Numbered from the stretch's first letter, positions 19,239-29,433 are shown. The stretch is DNA of 36,473 nucleotides from Campylobacterales bacterium (GCA_027065515.1 JAMOOM010000140.1:1-36473), one strand, 5' to 3'. The notes: generated by a model from the letters alone, not told the origin. Numbers and translations are program-made.

Positions 19239-20411
19239 TCACCCATCGTTCACACCGAAGCGCATCCTGACCGCGGCCAATATTCTGCGTCTTAGCTCTT
19301 TGCCCAATGCAGGGCCGGCATAGCCCTCCTCGAGCAGATCGGCAGGACGAACGCCCGGATCAAACTGCTTGGCGTAAATCCCCAAGCGTTTGCTCCTATC
19401 GAATACATCATCTGCATATATTCCCAGCCATTGCCTGATCGGAAAACGGAGTGAAAGCGCTCCAAGAAAGCGATCGGTAATACGACGAGGCACTCTTTTT
19501 TGTAGTTTCAATATCTTTTTGTAAATGTTGGGGGTATTGATCGCTTCGCAGAGCTTTTCGCCACTTTTATGCATATCGCTCGAGAGTATGAAGAGAAAAT
19601 AGTAGGGGCGCATCGCACCGTCTTCCAGTTTTCTGGCTTTGACCATATGCCTGGCCATCTTCATAAACGATCCTCTGTCGAAAGTAAACCCTAACAATTT
19701 GGCATCGATACGAAGGTCGTCCAGCGCAAAAAGGCCATAATGGAGCCACTGCGCATTGAACATCTTTTCAAACTCCCAGAAAATTCTCTCCGATGTAAGG
19801 TCGGAAAGATCCATTTGGCACATCAATGTACGGCTTTTTGATTCGATGCGGAATTTAAGACGCGCCGAAAACTGCATCGCCCGCAGCACACGAAGAGAAT
19901 CTTCGACGAATTTTTCAGGATCTACGACTCTGATGATCTTTTTGTCTATATCTCTCAGGCCTCCCCAATGATCGACGATTTGCCCTGTTTTCAGATCGAG
20001 CATCAGCGCATTCATCGTGAAATCCCGTCGGCGGGATGCCTCTTTCGTATCGTGAGCTACAGCTACGGTAAAACCACGATGCCCACTTCCGCTTTTATGT
20101 TCGATTCTGGGCAGGGAGAGATCGATGTTTTCATACTTATAGACAAAAAAACTTTTACCTACGCCTTTGGCGCCGAGTTTTTCCATCGCATTCTCGAATG
20201 TATCGGGATCGACATTGAAACATTCGATATCCAGATCGTAAATTTCACGCCCCATTACCATATCCCGAACCGCGCCTCCGACCAGATAGAGCCTCGCCTG
20301 GGGTAGATTTTCACTAAAAAAGTGAAGAATTTTCAAAAGAGGTTTTCGTAGCTTCGAAGGGAGACGTTCGTAAATCCGGTCCAGATCGAGCGTTTGGCTG
20401 CGAGATTGCAT
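19239..20411 (-). CDS. CCA tRNA nucleotidyltransferase / poly(A) polymerase family protein
   Basis: LYLVGGAVRDMVMGREIYDLDIE, RRRDFTMNALMLD, EDSLRVLRAMQFSARL. Confidence 0.88.
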   Translation of the reverse strand: MQSRSQTLDLDRIYERLPSKLRKPLLKILHFFSENLPQARLYLVGGAVRDMVMGREIYDLDIECFNVDPDTFENAMEKLGAKGVGKSFFVYKYENIDLSLPRIEHKSGSGHRGFTVAVAHDTKEASRRRDFTMNALMLDLKTGQIVDHWGGLRDIDKKIIRVVDPEKFVEDSLRVLRAMQFSARLKFRIESKSRTLMCQMDLSDLTSERIFWEFEKMFNAQWLHYGLFALDDLRIDAKLLGFTFDRGSFMKMARHMVKARKLEDGAMRPYYFLFILSSDMHKSGEKLCEAINTPNIYKKILKLQKRVPRRITDRFLGALSLRFPIRQWLGIYADDVFDRSKRLGIYAKQFDPGVRPADLLEEGYAGPALGKELRRRILAAVRMRFGVNDG

Positions 20412-20419
20412 TTTCGGTT

Positions 20420-20803
20420 CTATTTTTTGAGCGAATCGATACGCTCCTCCAAAGAGGCGAGAAGGTATTCCAAAAAGTTGAGAGTCAGATCTATTTTTGC
20501 TTCGACTCGTTTGTTGTTTGGCGACTGAAATCCCTCGAAAAGCACCAAAACCCTCTCTCGCATACGCTCCAGGAACTCCCTTTGCTCTTCAAGAAATCTG
20601 GCCTCCACCGAGCCTGTATCGTCCTCTTTTTGCATGAGCGCATCATTGTGTGGCTTCTCTTCGGCATCCGGCAGGCCGCATTCATCCCCAAGGTATGTAT
20701 CGTTTACAGCTTCGGGCTCTTTCGCCGCCATTGCAGGCTCGACTTTTTCCACCTCTTTGCCGATCTCCTCGATCGTAGAGAGAATCACTTCTTTGAGCTC
20801 CAT
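20420..20803 (-). CDS. Hypothetical acidic protein with C-terminal helical region
   Basis: ORF ending ...DLTLNFLEYLLASLEERIDSLKK; likely start at 20803 (or 20809), with AAAGG upstream. Confidence 0.6.
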   Translation of the reverse strand: MELKEVILSTIEEIGKEVEKVEPAMAAKEPEAVNDTYLGDECGLPDAEEKPHNDALMQKEDDTGSVEARFLEEQREFLERMRERVLVLFEGFQSPNNKRVEAKIDLTLNFLEYLLASLEERIDSLKK

Positions 20804-20813
20804 TGCCATCCTT

Positions 20814-21056
20814 TCACAATCTCCCAAGCCAGCGCTCGAATTCGAGCAGTTCATCGTCGCTCTCCATTTCGATAAAAAAACTCTTCATCTTTTTATCCAC
20901 TCCTTTAAAGCGCCTGCGCACCCCCGAAAGTCGATGAATGGCGGCTCGCGCTTCACTGTTTTCAGGATCTTTTTTCAATATCTCTTTATATATCTCCAAG
21001 GCATCGCTCTTTAGCCCTTGAAGCTCATAAATCTGCGCGAGCGTGAGCGTTTTCAA
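20814..21056 (-). CDS. Small TPR-like hypothetical protein
   Basis: TLAQIYELQGLKSDALEIYKEILKKDPENSEARAAIHRL reads as a TPR-like helix pair. Confidence 0.65.
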   Translation of the reverse strand: MKTLTLAQIYELQGLKSDALEIYKEILKKDPENSEARAAIHRLSGVRRRFKGVDKKMKSFFIEMESDDELLEFERWLGRL

Positions 21057-21075
21057 ACAGACCCTTTATGCCGCT

Positions 21076-22146
21076 CTATTTGCTGGCGTAGTTGGCGATA
21101 ATGGAACCCATCTCGCTGGTAGAGCAGACCTCTTTTGCGTCAAATGCGCTCAAATCCTGCGTTCTATAGCCATCATGTAGCGCCTGTTTGATCGCCTGCT
21201 CTATCCGCAGAGCCGCAGACTCTTCATGCAGTGAAAAACGCAGCATCATAGCGGCACTGGCGATCGTAGCGATCGGATTGGCGATTCCCTGTCCGGCTAT
21301 ATCGGGAGCGGAACCGTGAATCGGCTCGAACAGGCCATATTTTTCTCCAAGAGACGCCGACGGCAGAAGCCCTATCGAACCGCTCAGCATGCTCGCCTCG
21401 TCACTGAGAATATCTCCAAATAGATTGCCTGTAAGTATGACATCGAACTGCTTGGGGTCGCGCACCAGCTGCATAGCCGCATTATCCACATACATATGCG
21501 AAAGCGAAACATCCGGATACTCTTTGGCGACCTCCTCTACGGTATCACGCCAAAGCTGGCTCACGTCGAGCACGTTGGCTTTGTCCACCGAACAGACGCG
21601 CTTGTTGCGTTTCATGGCGGTCTCGAACGCCACTTTGGCTATACGCACGATCTCGGGCTTGGTATAGACCATAGTGTTGAAAGCCTTTTCGCCATCGTTG
21701 CCTTTTGGCTGGCCAAAATATATCCCCCCGATCAACTCCCGCACAACGATCAGATCGACTCCCTGGATAACGGAAGGTTTGAGTGTCGATGCGTTGACCA
21801 ATTCGTCATACACGGTAACCGGGCGAAGATTCGCGAAAACCTCCAACTCTTTGCGCAGTTTCAAAAGGCCTGTTTCGGGTCTTTTTTCCCTGGGGAGATT
21901 ATCCCATTTATGTCCGCCTATCGCGCCAAACAACACCGCATCGGCCTTTTTGACTCCTTCGAGTGTCTCTTTTGGGGCCGGATCACCTGTCGCATCGATA
22001 GCCGCACCTCCCAAAAGATACTCTTCATATTTGAGCTCGAACCCCTCTTTGAAGCTTACCGCATCAAGGACCTTTACGGCCTCTTCTACAATCTCGGGGC
22101 CTATTCCGTCGCCTTTTATCAGCGCGATTTTGTAGCTGTGCATCAT
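21076..22146 (-). CDS. leuB: 3-isopropylmalate dehydrogenase
   Basis: [75 protein letters not shown]. Start at 22146 forms ATGA with the leuD stop. Confidence 0.95.
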   Translation of the reverse strand: MMHSYKIALIKGDGIGPEIVEEAVKVLDAVSFKEGFELKYEEYLLGGAAIDATGDPAPKETLEGVKKADAVLFGAIGGHKWDNLPREKRPETGLLKLRKELEVFANLRPVTVYDELVNASTLKPSVIQGVDLIVVRELIGGIYFGQPKGNDGEKAFNTMVYTKPEIVRIAKVAFETAMKRNKRVCSVDKANVLDVSQLWRDTVEEVAKEYPDVSLSHMYVDNAAMQLVRDPKQFDVILTGNLFGDILSDEASMLSGSIGLLPSASLGEKYGLFEPIHGSAPDIAGQGIANPIATIASAAMMLRFSLHEESAALRIEQAIKQALHDGYRTQDLSAFDAKEVCSTSEMGSIIANYASK

Positions 22147-22649
22147 GCCTGCTCCCCTTTGAGCATCTCTGCCTTGGCATAATTGATAAGTCCGCCACAA
22201 GCAAGGAGCTCTTGCATGAAATCGGGGATCGGATGAAATTTATATGCGATTTTTTTGTTCAGATCTACAATATTTCCCTTATCCATCTCGATAGAGATAA
22301 GATCGCCTTCATTTATCTTGTCGGTCTCGTTGAGCTCGAAGATCGGAAGCCCCATATTGAAAGCGTTCCGATAGAAGATTCTTGCAAAGCTTTTGGCTAC
22401 GACCGCCGATACGCCCGCGGCTTTGAGTGCGATAGGGGCATGCTCGCGGCTGCTGCCACATCCGAAGTTTTCGCCGGCTACGATGATATCTCCAGGCTGC
22501 ATTTTGTGAACGAATTCGGGATCCGCATCTTCCATGACATGCTTGGCCAGTTCATGGGGATCGGAAGTGTTCAGATAACGTGCGGCGATAATTAGATCGG
22601 TATCGATATTGTCGCCGAATTTCCACACTTTTCCTGTAATGACATTCAT
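22143..22649 (-). CDS. leuD: 3-isopropylmalate dehydratase small subunit
   Basis: [42 protein letters not shown]. Confidence 0.94.
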   Translation of the reverse strand: MNVITGKVWKFGDNIDTDLIIAARYLNTSDPHELAKHVMEDADPEFVHKMQPGDIIVAGENFGCGSSREHAPIALKAAGVSAVVAKSFARIFYRNAFNMGLPIFELNETDKINEGDLISIEMDKGNIVDLNKKIAYKFHPIPDFMQELLACGGLINYAKAEMLKGEQA

Positions 22650-22726
22650 ATATTTCCTTTGGAAAATTGGCCTTCTGGCCGTAATTTTACGCGGATTATA
22701 TCAAAAACATCCATTGGCTATTCTGA

Positions 22727-23515
22727 TCAGCGCTTCAGATTGTTTACGATCTGAAGCATCTCGTCACTTGTCGTGATCGTTTTGGAATTGGCTTCATAGG
22801 CGCGCTGTCCGGTAATCAGATCGGTCATCTCCTCTACAAGCTGAACATTGCTCATCTCCACAAACCCCTGCCTGATTTGCCCCAGGCCGTCTTGTCCCGG
22901 CACGCCCTCTATCGGATCTCCCGATGCCGAAGTGTTTATATAGAGGTTATCTCCCAAAGAGTGCAGACCCGCGGGATTTATGAAGTTGGTAAGCTGAATC
23001 TGACCAATCGTAGTCGCCTCCTGCTGGCCCGCTTGCAGAACGGAAACGGTTCCATCGGTACCCACCGAAATGGATACGGCATCTTCCGGTATGACGATTT
23101 CAGGTGAAAGGGTAAATCCGTCGGAATTGACGATCGTCCCCGTTTTATCGAGCTTGAAGGCGCCATTTCTCGTGTATGCCTCCGTGCCATCGGGCAGCAC
23201 TATCTTGAAAAAACCGTTCCCCGTTATAGCCATATCCAGATTGTTGCCGGTCTCTTTGAAGTTGCCCTGGGTGAATTGTTTGGCGATAGCGGTGGGTCGC
23301 ACTCCAAGCCCCACGGAGATTCCGGTGGGCGATTGCGTCTGCTCGCTGGTCGAAGTGCCGGCGTACTCCAAAGTCTGATACATCAGATCCGCAAATTCGG
23401 CGCGCTGTTTTTTGTAGCCGATCGTGTTGACGTTAGCGATATTGTTAGAGGTGGTATCTATCTGCAGCTGCTGCGCCGCCATTCCCGTGGCGGCGGTATA
23501 GAGTGATCGCATCAT
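22727..23515 (-). CDS. flgG: Flagellar basal-body distal rod protein FlgG
   Basis: MRSLYTAATGMAAQQLQIDTTSNNIANVNTIGYKKQRAEF and C-terminal EMTDLITGQRAYEANSKTITTSDEMLQIVNNLKR. Confidence 0.95.
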   Translation of the reverse strand: MMRSLYTAATGMAAQQLQIDTTSNNIANVNTIGYKKQRAEFADLMYQTLEYAGTSTSEQTQSPTGISVGLGVRPTAIAKQFTQGNFKETGNNLDMAITGNGFFKIVLPDGTEAYTRNGAFKLDKTGTIVNSDGFTLSPEIVIPEDAVSISVGTDGTVSVLQAGQQEATTIGQIQLTNFINPAGLHSLGDNLYINTSASGDPIEGVPGQDGLGQIRQGFVEMSNVQLVEEMTDLITGQRAYEANSKTITTSDEMLQIVNNLKR

Positions 23516-23530
23516 TTCTCAATCCTTTTC

Positions 23531-24370
23531 TTAAGCTCGCACCGAAGCTAGTTTATTGATAGCGTCGTTATTCAGGTCGTTCATCTGTGTCGTCATCGCC
23601 TTTTGGTACATTTCCACAAGACGGTTCGTTTCGATAAGCGCCGTCATCTCCCGCACAGGATTGACATTCGCTTTCTCCAGCATCTTCTGGTGTACATCGG
23701 AGCTTCTTTTCACAATCTTCATCTCATCTTCCACTCTCCCTTTTTTGACAGTAAAATAGTTTCCGCCTTCGGGTTTCAGATTGTGCAGATCATCTACACT
23801 TACCACCATCAGGCGGCCAAGATAGACAGGTTCGTTTATCGCCGACTGGTCGATATATTCGATCCTTCCATTTTTATCTATCGAAATATCGGCGGCGTTG
23901 ATGGGGATGGTGATCTTTTGACGATTGGTCAAATATGTATCCGACATAACGGGAAAACCGTCTTTTGTGACCAGCTCTCCATTTTCGTTTATTTTGAAGG
24001 AGCCATCCCTGCTCAAACGGATTCCAGCCGGAGTATCGATGGCGAAAAACAGATTTTTATCCCCGAGTGCAAGATCGAGCGGATTGCCGGTTTTGATCAT
24101 GGAACCCATACCGAAATCTGTATATTCATCGACGATACGCGGAACCCTGTTGATCGAGCGGTTGAGAAATTTCGACGCTTCCACGGTATTGTTCTGCAAT
24201 GGAAGCACATCACGCTTTTGCTGAAAAATACGCATAAAATCGCCAATAATCTCTCTTTGCCCTTTGTATCCTGCCGTATTGAGATTGGCAAGATTGTTAC
24301 TGATGCGATCGAGTCTGTTAAACTGCGTAACCATAGCGCCAGTAACCGAATAGAATCCGTTTTGCATCAC
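23531..24370 (-). CDS. flgF: Flagellar hook-basal body rod protein (FlgF-like)
   Basis: NGFYSVTGAMVTQFNRLDRISNNLANLNTAGYKGQRE; C-terminal EMTALIETNRLVEMYQKAMTTQ; adjacent to flgG. Confidence 0.85.
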   Translation of the reverse strand: MMQNGFYSVTGAMVTQFNRLDRISNNLANLNTAGYKGQREIIGDFMRIFQQKRDVLPLQNNTVEASKFLNRSINRVPRIVDEYTDFGMGSMIKTGNPLDLALGDKNLFFAIDTPAGIRLSRDGSFKINENGELVTKDGFPVMSDTYLTNRQKITIPINAADISIDKNGRIEYIDQSAINEPVYLGRLMVVSVDDLHNLKPEGGNYFTVKKGRVEDEMKIVKRSSDVHQKMLEKANVNPVREMTALIETNRLVEMYQKAMTTQMNDLNNDAINKLASVRA

Positions 24371-24399
24371 ACGCCTTTTTAGTTAAAAGTACTATGCAC

Positions 24400-24417
24400 A
24401 AAGCAACAACCGTTCCA
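24400..24417 (-). promoter_or_regulatory. Sigma-54 (RpoN) promoter for flgF-flgG
   Basis: Minus strand TGGAACGGTTGTTGCTTT: -24 GG and -12 GC separated by exactly 10 nt, matching TGGCAC-N5-TTGCW; 30 bp upstream of the flgF start. Confidence 0.82.
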
Positions 24418-24490
24418 CTTTTTTGGCTCAACATTATTGCGATACTACCGATTTTTCAACATACTCATGGAAATTTCATATTTTTTTGGG

Positions 24491-24496
24491 TATAAT
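24491..24496 (+). promoter_or_regulatory. Housekeeping -10 box upstream of rpoD
   Basis: TATAAT preceded by a T-rich stretch (CATATTTTTTTGGGTATAAT). Confidence 0.6.
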
Positions 24497-24528
24497 CCGA
24501 TTTTGCTTTAAAAGAGTTTAAAAAGCAT

Positions 24529-24627
24529 ATGAACGATGCCTCTAGGATCACACGGGGTTTTAGAGACGCCCTACAGGTTACAACGACCATAACTCCACCG
24601 ACACATCAAGGAGCCCTCCCGACATGA
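24529..24627 (+). CDS. Candidate 32-aa leader ORF upstream of rpoD ([32 protein letters not shown])
   Basis: ATG 24529 to TGA 24625-24627; ATGA overlap with the rpoD start at 24624. Contains the rpoD Shine-Dalgarno AAGGAG (24608-24613). Its own SD is weak. Confidence 0.4.
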   Translation: MNDASRITRGFRDALQVTTTITPPTHQGALPT

Positions 24628-26447
24628 CAGCCAAAGAGCTTAACCAAGCACTGGAAAAACTTTTCGAAGAACACAAAAACGAAAAATACATCACATTCGA
24701 AGCGATCGTACAGCTTTTCGAAAAACAGCCGACCCTGGCTCAGGCAAAGACGGTTCTGAAACTCGCCAAAAAGCATGGTATCAAGATCATCACATCGAGT
24801 GAGCGCGCGATGCTTCTAAACATCAAAGAGGCTGAAAAAAGAAAGCAGGATCAACAGAAACTGAGCGACGAATCACTCGAAGAAGAGTTCGATTTTACCC
24901 GCGAAAAAGAGCTTCTGGAATGGTCCAGAAGCGATTCACCCGTACGGATGTATCTTCGCGAAATGGGGCAGATTCCACTCCTGACCAAAGAGGAGGAGAT
25001 AGAGATATCCAAAAAGATCGAAATGGGGGAGGATATCATTCTCGATGCGATCTGCTCGGTTCCCTACCTGATCGATTTCATTCTCGACTACAAAGAGCCT
25101 CTAATCAACCGCGAAAGGCGGGTAAAAGAGCTATTCAAAAGCTTCGAGGAGAGCGATAGCGATAGTGATGAGGCCGATGAGGCCAAACGAAAGAGCTCCA
25201 AAGACGACAAGCGTGTAAAAAAAGTCAAAGAGTCTTTCAAAGCTCTTGAAAAAGCGAAAAAAGATTGGCTCAAAGCCCAGCAAAAAGAGCCTGCAGAAGA
25301 TGCGAGCGAAGAGGAAAAGTTTCATTATCAGCTGATTCTTTCCTACAAAAAGAAGGTTCTCAAAGACCGGCTTTTGGATCTCGGCCCCACAAGCAAGCTT
25401 ATCAACGAGCTGGTCAAGGCGATGGAGACGGCACTCAAAAGCGACGAAGGGTTCGAAAAAGAGCTCAAACGAATGGAGTATCGCCTCCCTCTTTTCAACG
25501 AGCAGCTCAAAGAGAATCACCAAAAGATCCTGGAGAATATCGTCAATATGTCAAAAGAGGATATCGCCTCCGCCGTACCCGAAGCTACGATGGTGAGCAC
25601 TTATCTACAGATAAAAAAACTTTTTCAGACAAAAGAAGCCAGCAAAGACAGCTTCGATCTCGATCCGGAAAAGCTAGAAGAGATTCTTCAGCAGATCAAG
25701 CGTGGAAAAAAGATCGCCGAAGAGGCCAAGACGCGCATGGCCAAATCCAACCTGCGCCTAGTCGTCTCGATCGCCAAACGTTACACGAACCGCGGTTTGC
25801 CGTTTTTGGATCTTATCCAGGAGGGGAATATCGGCTTGATGAAAGCGGTCGATAAATTCGAGTATAAAAAAGGGTATAAATTCTCCACCTACGCTACATG
25901 GTGGATACGCCAGGCGATCAGCCGCGCCATCGCCGATCAGGCCAGAACGATCCGAATTCCGATCCATATGATCGAAACGATCAACCGGATCAACAAGATT
26001 ATGCGCAAACACCTTCAAGAGACCGGAAAAGAGCCGGATGTCGAGACGATCGCAAAAGAGGTTGGCTTGAGTGTGGACAAAGTCAAAAACGTCATCAAGA
26101 TCACCAAAGAGCCTGTCAGTCTCGAAGCGCCTGTCGGTAGCGAAGAGGATGGGCGATTTGGGGATTTCATCGAAGACAAAAGTTCCGCAAGTCCTGTCGA
26201 ATCCGTCATGAAAGAGGATCTCAAAGAGCAGATAGACGATGTACTCGATCAGCTCAACGAGAGAGAGAAAGCGGTAATTTCGATGCGCTTTGGCCTAATG
26301 GACGACGAGAGCGACCGCACCCTCGAAGAGATCGGAAAAGCGCTGAATGTAACGCGTGAACGAGTCCGTCAGATCGAAAGCAGCGCCATCAAAAAACTGA
26401 AACACCCCAAGGTGGGACGAAAGCTCAAAAACTACATTGAAGAGTGA
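24624..26447 (+). CDS. rpoD: RNA polymerase sigma factor RpoD (sigma-70)
   Basis: [77 protein letters not shown] and region 4 [21 protein letters not shown]. Confidence 0.97.
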   Translation: MTAKELNQALEKLFEEHKNEKYITFEAIVQLFEKQPTLAQAKTVLKLAKKHGIKIITSSERAMLLNIKEAEKRKQDQQKLSDESLEEEFDFTREKELLEWSRSDSPVRMYLREMGQIPLLTKEEEIEISKKIEMGEDIILDAICSVPYLIDFILDYKEPLINRERRVKELFKSFEESDSDSDEADEAKRKSSKDDKRVKKVKESFKALEKAKKDWLKAQQKEPAEDASEEEKFHYQLILSYKKKVLKDRLLDLGPTSKLINELVKAMETALKSDEGFEKELKRMEYRLPLFNEQLKENHQKILENIVNMSKEDIASAVPEATMVSTYLQIKKLFQTKEASKDSFDLDPEKLEEILQQIKRGKKIAEEAKTRMAKSNLRLVVSIAKRYTNRGLPFLDLIQEGNIGLMKAVDKFEYKKGYKFSTYATWWIRQAISRAIADQARTIRIPIHMIETINRINKIMRKHLQETGKEPDVETIAKEVGLSVDKVKNVIKITKEPVSLEAPVGSEEDGRFGDFIEDKSSASPVESVMKEDLKEQIDDVLDQLNEREKAVISMRFGLMDDESDRTLEEIGKALNVTRERVRQIESSAIKKLKHPKVGRKLKNYIEE

Positions 26448-26496
26448 CGAGTGAATACAAAGAGAGGTTCTCGTCAAAAGCGAAAGGTTTTTGGCG

Positions 26497-27204
26497 ATGG
26501 ATCGAATGGATTTCATGAATTTTTATGAAAAGTGGATCGAGCACGACTACAATCCCTGGATCATATTCGACGGCCAGGGAAAAGTGCTCACTCTCAACCA
26601 GGAGGCACAATACCTGCTGGCAGAGGTAAAGGCCGCCGAAATATACCGGCTCGCTCTAGCTTATGCCAACCACTCCTATGGTTTCAAAACGACGATGATG
26701 GATCTGGAATTTGGAGGATACGAGTTTTTTGGAATCATGGTCGGATACGAAGACAGCGACACCATAGCGATCAAGCTCTACCAGAAACCTCCCGAGCGTA
26801 TTCACGAACCGAAATTGAGATCACTCGAATCCCACAATCTCTACTCGTTGATTGATCTTGCGATCAGCACATCTTCCATTGGCCGGAAACATGGTTTTAC
26901 GACTCTTTTGGATCCCGCGCTCCCGGATCTCAAAATCGATCCTGAAAAATTCATTCAGCTGCTTGCCGGCATATTTGAGTGTTTCAGCGATGAAAAGTCC
27001 GTCGAAGTCGCACTGACACTCAAAACCGGAGAGACGCTCAAATTCGAAGGAAAACGCCATCCGATCCTACTGCTTGCAACGGAAGGCGTGCAGAATGAAT
27101 CGTGCCAAAAAGAGAGGCTCAAGCACCTGGCTAACGGAATCAACGGGTTCGTTACATACAAAAAAGAGCGCATTCTTTTTCAGATGCCGATAATCACCGG
27201 GTAA
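26497..27204 (+). CDS. Hypothetical PAS-like / degenerate histidine-kinase-like protein
   Basis: N-terminal PAS-like stretch (YNPWIIFDGQGKVLTLNQEAQYLL); PDLKIDPEKFIQLLAGIFECF resembles an HATPase N-box lacking the Asn. Start ATG 26497 with AAAGG 8 nt upstream. Confidence 0.55.
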   Translation: MDRMDFMNFYEKWIEHDYNPWIIFDGQGKVLTLNQEAQYLLAEVKAAEIYRLALAYANHSYGFKTTMMDLEFGGYEFFGIMVGYEDSDTIAIKLYQKPPERIHEPKLRSLESHNLYSLIDLAISTSSIGRKHGFTTLLDPALPDLKIDPEKFIQLLAGIFECFSDEKSVEVALTLKTGETLKFEGKRHPILLLATEGVQNESCQKERLKHLANGINGFVTYKKERILFQMPIITG

Positions 27205-27730
27205 GGTAGAGCCACAACGCCAATGCAAGAGGAGATGATCCGGCTCCGAAAAAATAGAAAACCGGATCGAAAAGCCCCTCCTCCATCAGCCATATCACAC
27301 CCAGAATCAAAACGATGTAGGCAGCGAGACGATATATAGAGATGGCCGGCTTCGCTGATTTGAGTATCGAGCCAAACGAACGTCGGCTCTTTTTGAGCTT
27401 CGCTCTCTCCTCTTTCATCAAAGCCGATACATTTGTGTCTCGATCGTCTGCAGCCTTGACCGTTTCGGCCAAATCACTCTCTTCCCATAGACCGTATCTG
27501 TCGTCCACGCTATCCACTGCGTCTTGTGTTTCGTAAGCGTTTTTCGAGCCATCGGAGCCAGATACCATCTGCCAATACCCCAGCATGGATGCGCCGACCA
27601 CCAAAAGCGCGCTCCAAAATCCCGTCTCGAAATTGATCGCCGCCACATCGCCTCCTGCATAAAAGGCTCCAACCGCCCCAACCACTGCGAGTATGAAGAG
27701 AAAGATTACGGGTTTACGCATCCTCTTCAT
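27194..27730 (-). CDS. Hypothetical membrane protein
   Basis: N- and C-terminal TM segments around a hydrophilic middle; overlaps the AtpZ-like gene by 17 bp and the convergent plus-strand gene by 11 bp. Confidence 0.7.
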   Translation of the reverse strand: MKRMRKPVIFLFILAVVGAVGAFYAGGDVAAINFETGFWSALLVVGASMLGYWQMVSGSDGSKNAYETQDAVDSVDDRYGLWEESDLAETVKAADDRDTNVSALMKEERAKLKKSRRSFGSILKSAKPAISIYRLAAYIVLILGVIWLMEEGLFDPVFYFFGAGSSPLALALWLYLTR

Positions 27731-28046
27731 CGTCCATATCGGAATAGTTTTTGTATCGAGGATCGTTTTTCAGTTCATTCAGAGATTTCATCTGTTTTTT
27801 ATAGGCTTTATATACATTCAATCCCGCCGCGGCGACTCCCCAAAATACACCGACCCAAAAAAGCCACTCGATGCCAAAGAGCTTTTTCATTCCGATTCCA
27901 AGCCCTACTCCGATCAGTACGGCCACAACCATCGATATACCGAGAGACAGATCGTTGGCGCCCTCGATAACCTTTTTTACCCTCTTTTCTCTGGGTCTTT
28001 GTTCCATATCTTCGGAAGAGTTTTCGCCGGACTCCTTTTGCATCAC
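27714..28046 (-). CDS. AtpZ/AtpI family membrane protein
   Basis: [50 protein letters not shown] two-TM pattern. ATGA overlap with hemL. Confidence 0.75.
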   Translation of the reverse strand: MMQKESGENSSEDMEQRPREKRVKKVIEGANDLSLGISMVVAVLIGVGLGIGMKKLFGIEWLFWVGVFWGVAAAGLNVYKAYKKQMKSLNELKNDPRYKNYSDMDDEEDA

Positions 28047-29326
28047 ATCGCTCCCAACACTTCATGTGCATTACGAATCGTCTCGTCGATCATCACCTCC
28101 GTGGTGCGGGTACATATGAATCCCGTCTCGAACTGGCTGCATGCGAAATAGAAGCCTCGATCGAGCATTGCACCGTGGAAGTGAGCGAATCGCTCGGTAT
28201 CGCTTTTGAGGGCATCATCGAAGTTTTTGACCGGATTTTCGTTGAAAAAGAAACCGAACATACTTCCTCTGACATCCACCTGAAGAGGAATATCATGCTC
28301 CTCGGCAGCCGCTTTCAGCCCATCGACAAGCCTTTGCGCGCGCATCTGCAGCACTTCATAGAGAGCTACATCGGCTTTCAGCTGCCTGATCTGAGTCAGA
28401 CCGGCTGCCATGGCTACCGGATTTCCGCTAAGAGTTCCTGCCTGATAAACCGGTCCTTCCGGGCTCAGCATCGCCATAATATCCGCACGTCCGCCAAACG
28501 CTCCTACCGGCATTCCCCCGCCGATCACCTTGCCCAGAGTAACAAGATCGGGCACAACGTCCACGATCCCTTGAGCGCCGAGCAAAGATGCCCTGAAGCC
28601 GCTCATCACTTCATCGAAAATCAACAAAGCGCCATGCCTGTCGCAAAGCTCTCTTAGATCTTTCAAAAACGACTCCTCGGCAGGAACCAACCCCATGTTT
28701 CCGGCGATCGGCTCGATCACCACGCATGCGATATCGTCGCTTGCCAAAAAGCAGGCTTCAACGCTCTTTATATCGTTGTAATCGGCCAGCAGCGTATGTT
28801 TGGCAAAATCGGCCGGCACGCCCGGAGAGTTTGGCGATCCAAACGTAACCGCACCGCTTCCGGCTTCCACGAGTAGCGAGTCGCTGTGCCCGTGGTAGCA
28901 CCCTTTGAATTTTACGATATCGTCGCGCCCCGTATATCCTCTGGCAAGCCGTATCGCGCTCATTACCGCCTCGGTGCCACTGTTTACGAACCGTATCTTG
29001 TCGATAGAATCGAAAAGCTCCACGATCTCTTCGGCCAGCTCGGTCTCCAGCAGCGTCGGTGTTCCGAAACTCAGTCCCTTGCGGGCCGTCTCTATCACGG
29101 CTGCTTCCACTGTAGGATCGCAATGACCGAAAATCAGAGGCCCCCAGCTCTGCACATAGTCCACATATCGATTGCCATCTATATCCACGAGGTATCCACC
29201 CTCTCCTCGATCTATAAAAGGCGGCGTGCCGCCGACACTGCCAAAGGCGCGAACAGGTGAATCTACACCTCCCGGAATCACTCTCTTGGCCTCTTCGTAC
29301 GCTTCTATGCTCCTTGTATGTTTCAC
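28043..29326 (-). CDS. hemL: Glutamate-1-semialdehyde 2,1-aminomutase
   Basis: [55 protein letters not shown] start at 29326 preceded by AAAGGA at 7 nt spacing. Confidence 0.95.
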   Translation of the reverse strand: MKHTRSIEAYEEAKRVIPGGVDSPVRAFGSVGGTPPFIDRGEGGYLVDIDGNRYVDYVQSWGPLIFGHCDPTVEAAVIETARKGLSFGTPTLLETELAEEIVELFDSIDKIRFVNSGTEAVMSAIRLARGYTGRDDIVKFKGCYHGHSDSLLVEAGSGAVTFGSPNSPGVPADFAKHTLLADYNDIKSVEACFLASDDIACVVIEPIAGNMGLVPAEESFLKDLRELCDRHGALLIFDEVMSGFRASLLGAQGIVDVVPDLVTLGKVIGGGMPVGAFGGRADIMAMLSPEGPVYQAGTLSGNPVAMAAGLTQIRQLKADVALYEVLQMRAQRLVDGLKAAAEEHDIPLQVDVRGSMFGFFFNENPVKNFDDALKSDTERFAHFHGAMLDRGFYFACSQFETGFICTRTTEVMIDETIRNAHEVLGAM

Positions 29327-29369
29327 TCTCGAATCCTTTTGGCGTAATGGTTGTTTCATAATAGTGGGT

Positions 29370-29426
29370 ATTATAGATAAAAAGCGGTTAATAAAGTATA
29401 ATATCGCCTGATTGAATAAAAAGCGG
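29370..29426. promoter_or_regulatory. Divergent hemL/tonB promoter region with an 11-bp direct repeat
   Basis: -10 candidates at 29370-29375 (minus, TATAAT) and 29397-29402 (plus, TATAAT); ATAAAAAGCGG at 29377-29387 and 29416-29426. Confidence 0.5.
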
Positions 29427-29433
29427 GAGCGTG

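Noticed and set aside
18286-19323. 345-aa plus-strand ORF
   Set aside because: Antisense to purU; explained by codon usage on the coding strand.
24541-24575. CRISPR-like sequence (GGGGTTTTAGAGAC)
   Set aside because: Single occurrence, no repeat-spacer periodicity; lies in the rpoD leader.
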